Assembly (NCBI RefSeq): GCF_001013905.1
Contig: NZ_LN831790.1
Coordinates: 6,896,001-6,960,000 of the forward strand
DNA from: Streptomyces leeuwenhoekii
Lineage (GTDB): Bacteria; Actinomycetota; Actinomycetes; Streptomycetales; Streptomycetaceae
Reading direction: 5' to 3'
Length of the DNA: 64,000 nt
Shown here: piece after piece, positions 39,343-47,241 of the stretch
Layout: each line of letters begins with the position of its first letter
Numbering within the stretch: position 1 is the stretch's first letter
Position numbers and translations under genes: made by a program
The notes under the pieces: generated by a model
Seen by the model: only the letters and a program-made list of their open reading frames with translations
Told to the model about the DNA's origin: nothing
Databases searched by the model: none

Positions 39343-40044
39343 CTACTGCCTGCAACAGGCAGCGTTCGCCCTGTCCTCGTCCTCCGGTGCCGGGGTGGTC
39401 GCGATCAGTCGGCTCGTGATCTCCTCGGCGGTCAGTACGACTGCGAAGCCCTTGCGCAGTACGGCGAGTTCCGGTTCCTGCCGGGACTCGTCGTCGGTGG
39501 CCGTGGTGTCGGATCCGAAGACGACCTTGTAGCCGCGTTCGTATGCCTGCCGGGCCGTGGTGCCGCAGCAGTAGTTGGTGAGGGTGCCTGCGACGATGAC
39601 CGTGTCGCGGCCGAGGTTGCGCAGCATCGTGTCGAGCGGGGTGTCGTAGAACGCGCCGTAGGAGGGCTTGCGGATCAGGACCTCGTCGGGGCGGCGGCCC
39701 ATCGGAGCCCACACCTCGGCGGGACCCGGGCGACGCCAGTCGGTGTCGGCATGCGGGAGGAACCGCAGGGCGTGCGGCCGGTCCAGTCCGAGGTGTGTGT
39801 CGTCGAAGATGGTCCAGATCACCGGGATCGAGACGGCCCGGCAGTCCTCGACCAGTTGCCGCAGTCTGGGAGCCATCCGGGTGGCCGCGGGCACCCAGTA
39901 GGGGCTCCACCCGGGGCGGACGAATTCGTCCTGCATGTCGATGACCAGCAGCGCCGTGCGCTCGGGCCGTACATCGAACGATGCCCGGCCGTGCTCGTAG
40001 GCGTCGCGCGCTCGCGCGGTCACCCATTCCTCGGTGTACGCCAT
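39343..40044 (-). CDS. Isochorismatase-family cysteine hydrolase
   Basis: A protein of 233 residues with the isochorismatase-like fold. The catalytic triad is visible: Asp36 (VIDMQDEF), Lys126 (IRKPSYGAF) and Cys159 (LTNYCCGTTARQAYERGY). Members hydrolyse amides or enol ethers such as nicotinamide, N-carbamoyl compounds or isochorismate; the substrate is unknown. The last 15 or so residues (APEDEDRANAACCRQ) run up to degenerate DNA and may be altered by it. The start at 40044 follows GGGAG. It is divergent from a PadR regulator, which probably controls it. Confidence 0.9.
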   Translation of the reverse strand: MAYTEEWVTARARDAYEHGRASFDVRPERTALLVIDMQDEFVRPGWSPYWVPAATRMAPRLRQLVEDCRAVSIPVIWTIFDDTHLGLDRPHALRFLPHADTDWRRPGPAEVWAPMGRRPDEVLIRKPSYGAFYDTPLDTMLRNLGRDTVIVAGTLTNYCCGTTARQAYERGYKVVFGSDTTATDDESRQEPELAVLRKGFAVVLTAEEITSRLIATTPAPEDEDRANAACCRQ

Positions 40045-40057
40045 CCCGCTCCCTGTG

Positions 40058-40081
40058 TCGTTTCGAGGTACCTCGTTTCGA
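40058..40081. promoter_or_regulatory. Candidate PadR operator
   Basis: A perfect 12-bp palindrome CGAGGTACCTCG (40064-40075) is embedded between two direct copies of TCGTTTCGA (40058-40066 and 40073-40081). It lies in the 54-bp gap between the divergent isochorismatase and PadR genes, so its position fits a shared operator. Confidence 0.6.
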
Positions 40082-40098
40082 TGTGCGAGAGTAGCAGC

Positions 40099-40611
40099 AT
40101 GCTGGAACTCGCGATCCTGGGATTCCTGGCCGAGGGGCCACTGCACGGCTACCAACTGCGCCGCCGGATAGCGCACTTGTCCGGCCATGCCCGCCCGGTC
40201 AGCGACGGCAGCCTCTATCCGGCGATCAATCGCCTGGTCAAGTCCGGGCTGCTCGACCGCAGAGCCGAGCCAGGCGCCTCGGCGGCCCAGCGACACACCT
40301 TGAGCTTGACCGCTGCCGGCCGCACCGAGCTGCTGCGACGGCTGCGGGACGCCGACGGACTGGACATCAGCGACAGCACCCGGTACTTCACGGTCCTCGC
40401 CTTTCTCTCCCAGCTGCCCGACCCCGCCGCCCAGAAGGCGGTACTGCGTCGGCGACTGAACTTCCTGGAACAGCCCGCGAGCTTCTTCCGCGAGGGCGAC
40501 CGTCTCCTGGGCGCCGAAGACACCGACGACCCCTACCGGCGCGGCATGCTCACCATCGCCCGTGCCACCAGCCGCGCGGAACGGTCGTGGCTACGGGAGA
40601 TGCTGGCTTGA
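40099..40611 (+). CDS. PadR-family transcriptional regulator
   Basis: A protein of about 170 residues. The PadR winged helix is clear: LELAILGFLAEGPLHGYQLRRRIAHLSGHARPVSDGSLYPAINRLVKSGLLDRR, then the wing and a C-terminal helical dimerisation part (DSTRYFTVLAFLSQLPDPAAQKAVLRRRLNFLE). PadR proteins repress nearby detoxification or metabolite genes. The ATG at 40099 begins the domain; an ATG at 40081 would overlap the palindromic region. It is divergent from the isochorismatase gene, its likely target. Confidence 0.92.
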   Translation: MLELAILGFLAEGPLHGYQLRRRIAHLSGHARPVSDGSLYPAINRLVKSGLLDRRAEPGASAAQRHTLSLTAAGRTELLRRLRDADGLDISDSTRYFTVLAFLSQLPDPAAQKAVLRRRLNFLEQPASFFREGDRLLGAEDTDDPYRRGMLTIARATSRAERSWLREMLA

Positions 40612-40691
40612 TGCCGATACGGCAGGCCCTCACCCGGACGCTCTCCAGGAGCAGGGCAGCAGGATCCGTTGCAGCACACCTGGCGAAACCG

Positions 40692-40732
40692 CCCTGTCGA
40701 CGACCGGCGACTACGTGCCGTCGTCGACAGGG
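40692..40732. terminator. Hairpin between PadR and the defence-like operon
   Basis: Perfect 13-bp arms (40692-40704 and 40720-40732) with a 15-nt loop lie 81 nt after padR and about 130 nt past the end of the convergent operon. It could terminate both. Confidence 0.7.
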
Positions 40733-40861
40733 TGAACGTCGCCTGATGCGGCACCAGCGTGTCGCGGCACTGCGCCGATCATCGAGGCGGGAACGGCGGA
40801 GCATACGGAGGAACGGCTTCAGAAGCAGGGAGGCGGTCTCCGCCACCCTCGGCAGATCTGG

Positions 40862-41010
40862 TCAGTGTCCGAGCTCGGCATAGCGCACGACCTGGACCGC
40901 GAGCCCCGCGCCCATCGCCGTCTCCGCGGACGAGACCAGCAACAGCGGCCAGCGCAGCGGTCCGAGCAGCCGACGTACTCGGCGAGCAGAAGTCGGCTGG
41001 TGTCGGTCAC
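40862..41010 (-). pseudogene. Frameshifted small ORF at the end of the operon
   Basis: A GTG at 41010 overlaps the stop of the upstream gene (GTGA), with AAGGA six bases upstream, and starts TDTSRLLLAEYVG. In that frame the rest is Cys/Arg-rich and implausible and runs on to 40819. One frame over, the sequence reads LLGPLRWPLLLVSSAETAMGAGLAVQVVRYAELGH and stops at 40862, with a strong third-position G/C bias. A single-base indel near 40968 would join them into a roughly 50-residue protein with a hydrophobic centre. Decay, sequencing error or programmed frameshifting are all possible. Confidence 0.5.
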
Positions 41011-42221
41011 TTCGGTTCCTTCTCCAGTCGGGCCAGTCGGGCCTCCAAGTCGGTGAGGCCCGTCTTCTCGGCACCGGCGCGGAGCCGGGACAGGTCGGGG
41101 ACCTCCAGGCGCAGTTGGCGTGCCAGGCGGGTGACGAGTTCTTCCGCGTCCTGCCGGGTGACCTGGCGTCGGGCACCGAGGCGCTGATCGAGGCGGTCCA
41201 GCAGGGCGCGCTTGCGTGGCGTCTCCGCCGGGCACCACACACGGAAGAAGCGGGTGCCCGTCACCTGGTAGGTACCGATGCGGGACTCCCGGAGCCCGTT
41301 CTCACCGAAGGCGGAGGAGGGCAGCGAGACCGACCAGGTGCCGTCGTCGTCCCGTTCCGGGGCGACTGCGTCGAGCCCCCGATCCCGCAGCCATTTCCGG
41401 GCGGCCCGCAGGACGCGTTCGTCGGCCTCCTCACTCGTTTCCTCGTTGTCGAGGGCGTTGACCAGCTCTGGAGCCCGGGCACAGACCTCGCTGAGCTCCG
41501 GATCGGGTGCGGTCCCCGCTCTCGCCTGGCCGTAGACGAGGAGTCCGTCCCGGCCGCGCACCACGTAGACCGGCAGGAAGACCAGCTCCTCACCCAGGCT
41601 CTCCAGCGCGTCCAACGCGACGGGCAGATTGAACCGGGCGCGGTCCTCGCGCTCCGCCAAGCGGTCCAGGGCCGAGCGGACGAAACCGGAGGCCGCGAGG
41701 ATCGGTGTGAAGCGCGGATAGCTCTCGCTTCGCAGCACCCGGTCCAACGCGTCGCCGGACAGCAGGGTCACGACCTCTTCGTCGTAGTGGGCCCGGGTGA
41801 GCGGTGTGCAGCTCAGGGCCTCGAAGTACAGCTTGCGGCGGTCCTGATGGGTTACCACGTAGCGGATGTCGTCGTCCACGGAACGCTGCCCCAGTGACGT
41901 CAGGGACAGCCGGCCCCCGGACTCCTCCAGGTGGCCGATGGCCGTCAGGAAACGAGCGGCCTGTGCGACCAGGGCACGGTCCAGGGCGAAGAACGCGGCG
42001 AGTTCGTCGACGCTGTGCAGGGCACCGTGCCGAAGCCCGCGCTCCAGGAAGCGGTCGATGAGGAAGAAGTCCTCGCCTTCGGTGATGTCCGCGCGGATCT
42101 CGACCTGCCACACCGGGAGCAACAGCGCGTAGAGGCGGGTGGGCACCATGCCCTGGCCGAAGGCGGCGTCCTCCAGGACTCGCTCCCCGGGGAAGGGCAT
42201 GAGGCGGGTGCCGGTCGTCAC
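41007..42221 (-). CDS. Unknown winged-helix-like protein of the conflict-system operon
   Basis: A protein of 404 residues that I cannot place in a named family. Residues about 70-135 (FLIDRFLERGLRHGALHSVDELAAFFALDRALVAQAARFLTAIGHLEESGGRLSLTSLGQRS) look like a winged helix. A middle beta-rich region includes GEELVFLPVYVVRGRDGLLVYG, and the C-terminus is a charged helix or coiled coil (TDLEARLARLEKEPK). Its GTG start overlaps the stop of the helicase gene by 4 bp with GGAGGGG upstream, so it is made together with the helicase and probably works with it, perhaps as an adaptor or substrate-recognition subunit. Confidence 0.85.
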   Translation of the reverse strand: MTTGTRLMPFPGERVLEDAAFGQGMVPTRLYALLLPVWQVEIRADITEGEDFFLIDRFLERGLRHGALHSVDELAAFFALDRALVAQAARFLTAIGHLEESGGRLSLTSLGQRSVDDDIRYVVTHQDRRKLYFEALSCTPLTRAHYDEEVVTLLSGDALDRVLRSESYPRFTPILAASGFVRSALDRLAEREDRARFNLPVALDALESLGEELVFLPVYVVRGRDGLLVYGQARAGTAPDPELSEVCARAPELVNALDNEETSEEADERVLRAARKWLRDRGLDAVAPERDDDGTWSVSLPSSAFGENGLRESRIGTYQVTGTRFFRVWCPAETPRKRALLDRLDQRLGARRQVTRQDAEELVTRLARQLRLEVPDLSRLRAGAEKTGLTDLEARLARLEKEPK

Positions 42222-45220
42222 GGTCGACCCCTCCGCGCCGATGGGGGAACCGTTTCGTTCATGTCCGCGGCGGCATGGTCGAGCGCACCCATGACGTCGT
42301 GGAAGTCCCTCAGGTCACCGCGGTCGAGCAGATGCCGGTGCATGGCTTCGGCGAGCGTGCGGAAGCCGGGGTCGTCCGCGTTGAGCAGGCTGCTCAGGTC
42401 GCCGGTCAGTACCAGCTGGCTCTTGGCACGGGCGAAGGCCACGTTGATGCGGCGGAGCTCTTTGAGGAAGCCGATCCGTCCTTCGGGGTTGCTGCGTGTG
42501 AAGCCGTACAGGACGACGTCGCGCTCTCCGCCCTGGTAGGAGTCGACGCTGCCGACCGAGGCGTTCGCGAGTTCGGAGTCGCCGATCAGCGGGGTGAGGC
42601 GGCGGACGACCTCCGAGCGTTGCGCGAGGTAGGGGACGATCACCACCCACTCGCAACCACGCTGGTGGTAAAAGGCGGCGAGCCGGGCGAGGAGGCGTGC
42701 CTCACAGGTGTTGGAGAAGCCCTTGAGGGCTCCGCCCTCGGCGCGGCCTCCCTGCGACTCGCGACGTGTGCGCTCGGGCAGGCGGGAGGTGTCGACAAAG
42801 GCCATCGGGCTTGCGAACAAGGGGTCGGTGTGCCGGTGTTCCTTCTCGGTGAGCAGCCGTCCCGCGTAGAAATGGGCCGAGATGAAATCGGCGATCTCGG
42901 CGGGCATGCGGCGCTGCCGGGTCAACTGGACGACGTGTGAGGAGGGGAGTCCGGCACGCAGCTGCTCCAAGGCGCTCTGCGACGTCAGCCGCAGCAGAAC
43001 GGGGTCGCCTGTCGCCCGGGCCCAGTCGGCGACCTCGGTGTCGAGGAAGGGCGGCAGTTGCCGGTCGTCGCCGACCAGGACACCGCGGCGGACCCGGGTC
43101 AGAGGGACCAGCGCGTCCGCGACGCCGATCTGGCCGGCTTCGTCGACGATGCCCAGGTCGAACTCGACACCGGACAGCTCAGGGCGGGACGCGGCTCCGA
43201 TGCAGGTGGCGCCGATCACTTGGGCGTAGCGGATGAGTTCGGGCACGAGCTGGCCCGGGTCCTGGCCCACGGCGGTCTGCCACTGCCTGGTGAGTTCCTG
43301 ACGCGCGGAGAGAACGGGCAGCCACGCCTGCAGACGTCGACACAGCGTGTGCAGTGCGGCGGCCGCCTCGGTCGGGTCACGCAGGAAATCGGGGGCGGAC
43401 ACGCCCGGTACGACCGTGCCGAGTGCCTGGACGGCCACGCCAGCGGCCTCGTAGGCGGATTGGAGGCTGTCGTCGAGCCGCCGCCGCGCGGACTGACGGG
43501 CGGCCAGGCACGCTCGGACAGCGGGGTCCTCGCGTACCGCGCGGTCCGCCTCGGCCTGCGCTGTCTCGGCCTGCCGGCGCAGTTCAGGACCGAGGGCCTC
43601 CAGCCGCTGCATCTCGGCTCCTACCGCGGTGAGCTCTGCCTCTGCGCGGCGGGCCCTGAAGCGGTGCAGCCGGCCGGTCAACAGACGGTTGGAGCGCTGC
43701 TGCTCGGACTGTACCTTCGCCTGGAGCCGCGAGGCCCGGTCGACCAGTTCCCGCTGGGCCGTATCTCGCTCGTGTTCCTCGTACCGGAGCGCTTCCAGCC
43801 GCTCGCGGGCCGGTGCGGAGGCGGTTTGGATCGCGTCCTGCAGGCGCAGGGCCGCGGCCTTCTCGCTCCGGGCGAGGTCATCGACCTGACCGAGCCGGGA
43901 CGCGAGCTCCGCCGTCCAGTCCGCAGCGGCCGCCGCCTCCCGGTAGGCCCGGGTCCGGTGGGCCATGGCATGCCGGATCCCCTCCGACAGGTTCTCCGAC
44001 TGCTCTTCCAGAAGAAGTGGCCTCACATCGGCATGGACCTTGCTCTCGTCCCCGACACGGATCACCACGAGATCCCTCGGCAGCCGGGCGAGCACGTTGT
44101 CCACGGCGCGGTTGGTGTGGGAGGTGACGAGGACCCTGCCGCCGCCGGTGTCGGTCGTGGTCGCGGTGGTGTGCGCGATCTCGGTGATGGTCCGGGTCTT
44201 GCCGGTACCGGGCGGACCAAGCACCACCAGCAGGTCCTCGGTGGTCAGTGCCTTGCGGAAAGCGTCCAGCTGCTCGGGGTCGAGGCTCTCGTGCGGTTGT
44301 GCGGTCGTCGCCGGGATACCGCGTACACGGTGCTCGACCACGGCCGACAGCAGGTGGGGGTTCCCGGCGTTCCCGGTACGCAGACTCGCCACGGCCTGCC
44401 GCTGTTTGCCGAACACCACGGTGTTCGGAACGAGTTCCAGTGCTCCGCGCTCCGGCAGCCGTTCCCACGACAAGGGCCGGTCGAAGCAGACCGTGACGGT
44501 GCCTTCCGTGACGCGTCTCACCCTGCCACGGGTCTCTGTGTCCCCCTGGACGCGCACGAAGGCGCCGACCGGTGGCAGTGCCGGTCCGACGAGCCGGAAC
44601 TCGTACATCGACTGAGGAGTGCCGCTGCGCCTGCCACCGGTGGTCGTCAGGCTCCGGTACGGGAAGGGGGCGGCCTCGCGCTCTTCGCGGGTGGAGTACT
44701 TTTCGGTCACGTCGATCAGCCGGTCCACGGTGTCGAGGAATTCCGACTGGGCTTCGCTGACGGACGCGGCGTCCGGCCGTGCCCGCGTACGGCTGAGACG
44801 CTGCCAGGCATCCGCAAGGGTTTGCCACTGGGCGTCGGAGCCCTCGGGCACCGCCGTCAGTTCGAACACCATGTGCCAGGCGGGCGGGCGCACCAGCAGG
44901 CAGGACCGGGCGAGGCGTGCGTGATCGGCCAGGCGCAGAGGATCGATGTGCTTGACGAAGTAGCCGGTGCCTCGCTTCGTCGCCTCGAGACGGAGCCGGT
45001 AGGCGCGGGTATGAACCAGCAAGGAGGGCTTGTACTTACTGGTTCCGGGACTGAGACTCACGGCGACACCGCTTGGAAGCTCGTTCAGGTCGTGGACGAT
45101 CTGCGTGACGTCGGGCGGAAGTCCAGCACTCGATCGCGACTTCGTACGGAGCTGTTCGTCCAGCTTGAGTCCTGGGACGAGCACCAGCGGAGCGCGCAGG
45201 ACGACGGTGACGGCGGACAT
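42218..45220 (-). CDS. UPF1/DNA2-like superfamily 1 helicase
   Basis: An SF1 helicase of 1000 residues. A roughly 320-residue N-terminal region with a beta-barrel-like part (about 205-265) precedes motif I, GPPGTGKT (335-342). A long coiled-coil insertion with many Glu/Arg/Ala heptads spans about 430-600. Walker B (GIVDEAGQI), GDDRQLPPF, QRRMPAEIADFIS, VGSVDSYQGGERDVVLYGFTRSN and INVAFARAKSQLVLTGDLS complete the AAA_11/AAA_12 motor. It should unwind RNA or DNA 5' to 3'. It starts 9 bp after the nucleosidase-kinase stop (GAGGAG upstream) and overlaps the next gene by 4 bp. Confidence 0.93.
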   Translation of the reverse strand: MSAVTVVLRAPLVLVPGLKLDEQLRTKSRSSAGLPPDVTQIVHDLNELPSGVAVSLSPGTSKYKPSLLVHTRAYRLRLEATKRGTGYFVKHIDPLRLADHARLARSCLLVRPPAWHMVFELTAVPEGSDAQWQTLADAWQRLSRTRARPDAASVSEAQSEFLDTVDRLIDVTEKYSTREEREAAPFPYRSLTTTGGRRSGTPQSMYEFRLVGPALPPVGAFVRVQGDTETRGRVRRVTEGTVTVCFDRPLSWERLPERGALELVPNTVVFGKQRQAVASLRTGNAGNPHLLSAVVEHRVRGIPATTAQPHESLDPEQLDAFRKALTTEDLLVVLGPPGTGKTRTITEIAHTTATTTDTGGGRVLVTSHTNRAVDNVLARLPRDLVVIRVGDESKVHADVRPLLLEEQSENLSEGIRHAMAHRTRAYREAAAAADWTAELASRLGQVDDLARSEKAAALRLQDAIQTASAPARERLEALRYEEHERDTAQRELVDRASRLQAKVQSEQQRSNRLLTGRLHRFRARRAEAELTAVGAEMQRLEALGPELRRQAETAQAEADRAVREDPAVRACLAARQSARRRLDDSLQSAYEAAGVAVQALGTVVPGVSAPDFLRDPTEAAAALHTLCRRLQAWLPVLSARQELTRQWQTAVGQDPGQLVPELIRYAQVIGATCIGAASRPELSGVEFDLGIVDEAGQIGVADALVPLTRVRRGVLVGDDRQLPPFLDTEVADWARATGDPVLLRLTSQSALEQLRAGLPSSHVVQLTRQRRMPAEIADFISAHFYAGRLLTEKEHRHTDPLFASPMAFVDTSRLPERTRRESQGGRAEGGALKGFSNTCEARLLARLAAFYHQRGCEWVVIVPYLAQRSEVVRRLTPLIGDSELANASVGSVDSYQGGERDVVLYGFTRSNPEGRIGFLKELRRINVAFARAKSQLVLTGDLSSLLNADDPGFRTLAEAMHRHLLDRGDLRDFHDVMGALDHAAADMNETVPPSARRGRP

Positions 45221-45229
45221 CGGCGCTCC

Positions 45230-46963
45230 TCAGCGTTGGGGTGGCGGGACGGAGGCCAGCTCCCGGGCGACGGAGAGCAGGGTGAGGCGGAACGTACGCA
45301 TGCGCGGGCGCTCGCCCGGCTTCTGCCGAAGGGCACCGGTCACCAGACGGACGAGGCTGTCCGGTGCGGAGGAGGACGAGAGGGCTGCGGGAGGCGGCCC
45401 GAAAGCCCCGGGGCCGGGTTCTCGGCCGGTCAACGCGCGGTACAGCAACGCCCCCAACTGGTAGACGTCGGTGGCGGGTCCGGGACGGGCGCCGGAGCCG
45501 TGCCGTTGCTCGGGAGCCTGATAAGGGCCGGGGTTCTCGCCGGGGCGTGGTGGTACGGCGGCGAGACCGAAGTCCCGCAGGAGCATCCGCGGTCGGCCCA
45601 TGACGATCGCGGTCGGTCGCAGTGCCCGGTGCGAGAGATTTTTATCGCCCATCCGTTCGAGGACGGTGGCCACTTCGGCGAGCCCCTTCACGACCGACCA
45701 CAGTCGCAGCGGAGTCGCGGGCGCGGGCGGCTCGGGCAGCAGCTCGTACAGGGTCTGCGCGGGGGAGCCGACCTTCGGGTCGGCGGGCCAGGCCAGGGCG
45801 AGCGTGGCGGTGTTCCCGTCCCGGGTCAGATGGACGACGCCGGGGCCGCCCAAGGCACGGCAGAGCCCCGCTTCCCGCTCGAGCGCGGCCAGAGGGTCGA
45901 AGCCACCGTGCCCGGTGAGCGGCCGTATCCACTCGACCTGGCGCAGCCAGGCGTACGAGCCGCGGGAACCCCGGTCGGGCACACGTACCACCGCCTGCCG
46001 CCGGACCACGTCACCGTCCCGCGACTCCTGGAGGAGGTCGCCGGGGCCTTTGTACAGCAGGTACTCCCGTCCTCCGACGTCGAGGACGCAACGCCTGTCC
46101 CAGGCTTCGGCCGCCGGGCCGTGGTCGGGAGCGGACACCAGGACGACAGCGGGTCCTCGGGGCCGCTCCCGGGCCGGCCGCCCGGCAGGGCGCAGGTCAC
46201 GCAGTACCCGCAGGGCGAAGGCTGCGGCGTGCCGTGCTGCCGTCTCCTGTGATCCGGTGGCGTCGGACGCGGCCTTGCCGGGGCCGGCGTAGTCGCTGAT
46301 GCCGCGGATCGAGAGCATCCGCACCGCGCTGTGCATCCTGGCCGCGTGAGCGACACCGTGGCTCTCCATGTCCACGGCCACGGCGTCGTTGTAGTGGCTG
46401 CGGATGCGGCGGGCGGTCTCGGAGCCACGCGAGCCGATCAGCACATCGCCCGACGCGATCGGCTCGAAGTGGATGCGGGGAAGCGAGGCAGGCCGGGCAT
46501 CCGGCGGGAGGAAGACCCACGGGTCGTTCCGGCGAGCGGAGAGCACCAACTGGCTCACGGGGTGGGTCGGTTCCCAGACGTCGGGCCGGGCCTGGAACCC
46601 GTCCGTGCTCTCGCGGCCCCCGTGGTAGCCGTAGACCTTCCGGGCGACGACGACGTCCCCGAGACGGACGTCGTCCTTGACCGCACCGGCGACGCCGACG
46701 AAGAGCAGCGCGTCCGCGTCGAAGTACTCGATCGTGGACTGTGTGATCAGCGCCGCACGGGTATTGGTGGGACCCGTTTCGGCCAGCGCCACTTCCCAGT
46801 CGAGCCCGGGTATCCGGCCGACGTCGAGCAGGGTGCCCTGCGGCAGTTCGACCTCACGGACATCCGCCAGATGGCGATGCACCGCCTCGTGTTCCACCCG
46901 CAGGGCAGTGAGCACCACCACCGTGGGCCGCCGCCCCCTCGCCCGCCCCAATGGACCCCCCAC
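45230..46963 (-). CDS. Nucleosidase (PNP/MTAN-like)-pseudokinase fusion
   Basis: A two-domain protein of 577 residues. Residues about 13-260 form a PNP_UDP_1 nucleoside phosphorylase/nucleosidase-like domain: VGVAGAVKDDVRLGDVVVA (about 89-107), AVDMESHGVAH (Glu199) and RGISDYAGPGK (Asp224) correspond to its active site. Residues about 285-575 are a Ser/Thr-kinase fold with DFGLAA, APEQ and DVYQLGALLYRALTGREP, but the catalytic loop is HRALRP rather than HRD, so the catalytic Asp is Ala. The kinase part is thus probably a non-catalytic sensor or scaffold, the nucleosidase a potential NAD- or nucleoside-degrading effector. GTG start; a TTG at 46951 is an alternative. Confidence 0.88.
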   Translation of the reverse strand: MGGPLGRARGRRPTVVVLTALRVEHEAVHRHLADVREVELPQGTLLDVGRIPGLDWEVALAETGPTNTRAALITQSTIEYFDADALLFVGVAGAVKDDVRLGDVVVARKVYGYHGGRESTDGFQARPDVWEPTHPVSQLVLSARRNDPWVFLPPDARPASLPRIHFEPIASGDVLIGSRGSETARRIRSHYNDAVAVDMESHGVAHAARMHSAVRMLSIRGISDYAGPGKAASDATGSQETAARHAAAFALRVLRDLRPAGRPARERPRGPAVVLVSAPDHGPAAEAWDRRCVLDVGGREYLLYKGPGDLLQESRDGDVVRRQAVVRVPDRGSRGSYAWLRQVEWIRPLTGHGGFDPLAALEREAGLCRALGGPGVVHLTRDGNTATLALAWPADPKVGSPAQTLYELLPEPPAPATPLRLWSVVKGLAEVATVLERMGDKNLSHRALRPTAIVMGRPRMLLRDFGLAAVPPRPGENPGPYQAPEQRHGSGARPGPATDVYQLGALLYRALTGREPGPGAFGPPPAALSSSSAPDSLVRLVTGALRQKPGERPRMRTFRLTLLSVARELASVPPPQR

Positions 46964-47241
46964 GTAGTCGTGACGTGCGACCTGACCTCACGACTCCTGC
47001 CGGTGCTTCGGCTCGGCAGCACGGAGCGGAGCGGAGGAAGGGATCATTTTAGCCTGACGACTCCGAGCGGATCCGGTGGTCGTCGGCACGTTCCGAAGCG
47101 GCGGACCGACCATGTTGTGCCTCCCCGTGCCTGGCGGTCGCTCCGTCCGCTGCGGCCGTCCCGCGTGGGGATGGCCACAGCACCGGACCGATGAGTGTGC
47201 AGTGACCGGTTCGCCGCCTGTGAGGCCCTGTGCGCCTCGGC
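46964..47241 (-). promoter_or_regulatory. 278-bp gap with a possible internal promoter
   Basis: This is the only large gap in the operon. On the minus strand TAAAAT (47046-47051) is a good -10-like hexamer in an unusually AT-rich patch about 80 nt before the nucleosidase start. No good -35 lies at 17-18 bp. The effector half may have its own promoter. Confidence 0.35.

Noticed and set aside
40612..40861. A gene between padR and the operon end
   Set aside because: A short plus-strand stretch (DPLQHTWRNRPVDDRRLRAVVDRVNVA) looks coding-like but has no start or family and lies across the terminator hairpin.
43058..46252. A 1064-residue plus-strand frame
   Set aside because: Antisense to the helicase and nucleosidase genes; Arg/Gly/Pro-rich with no motifs.
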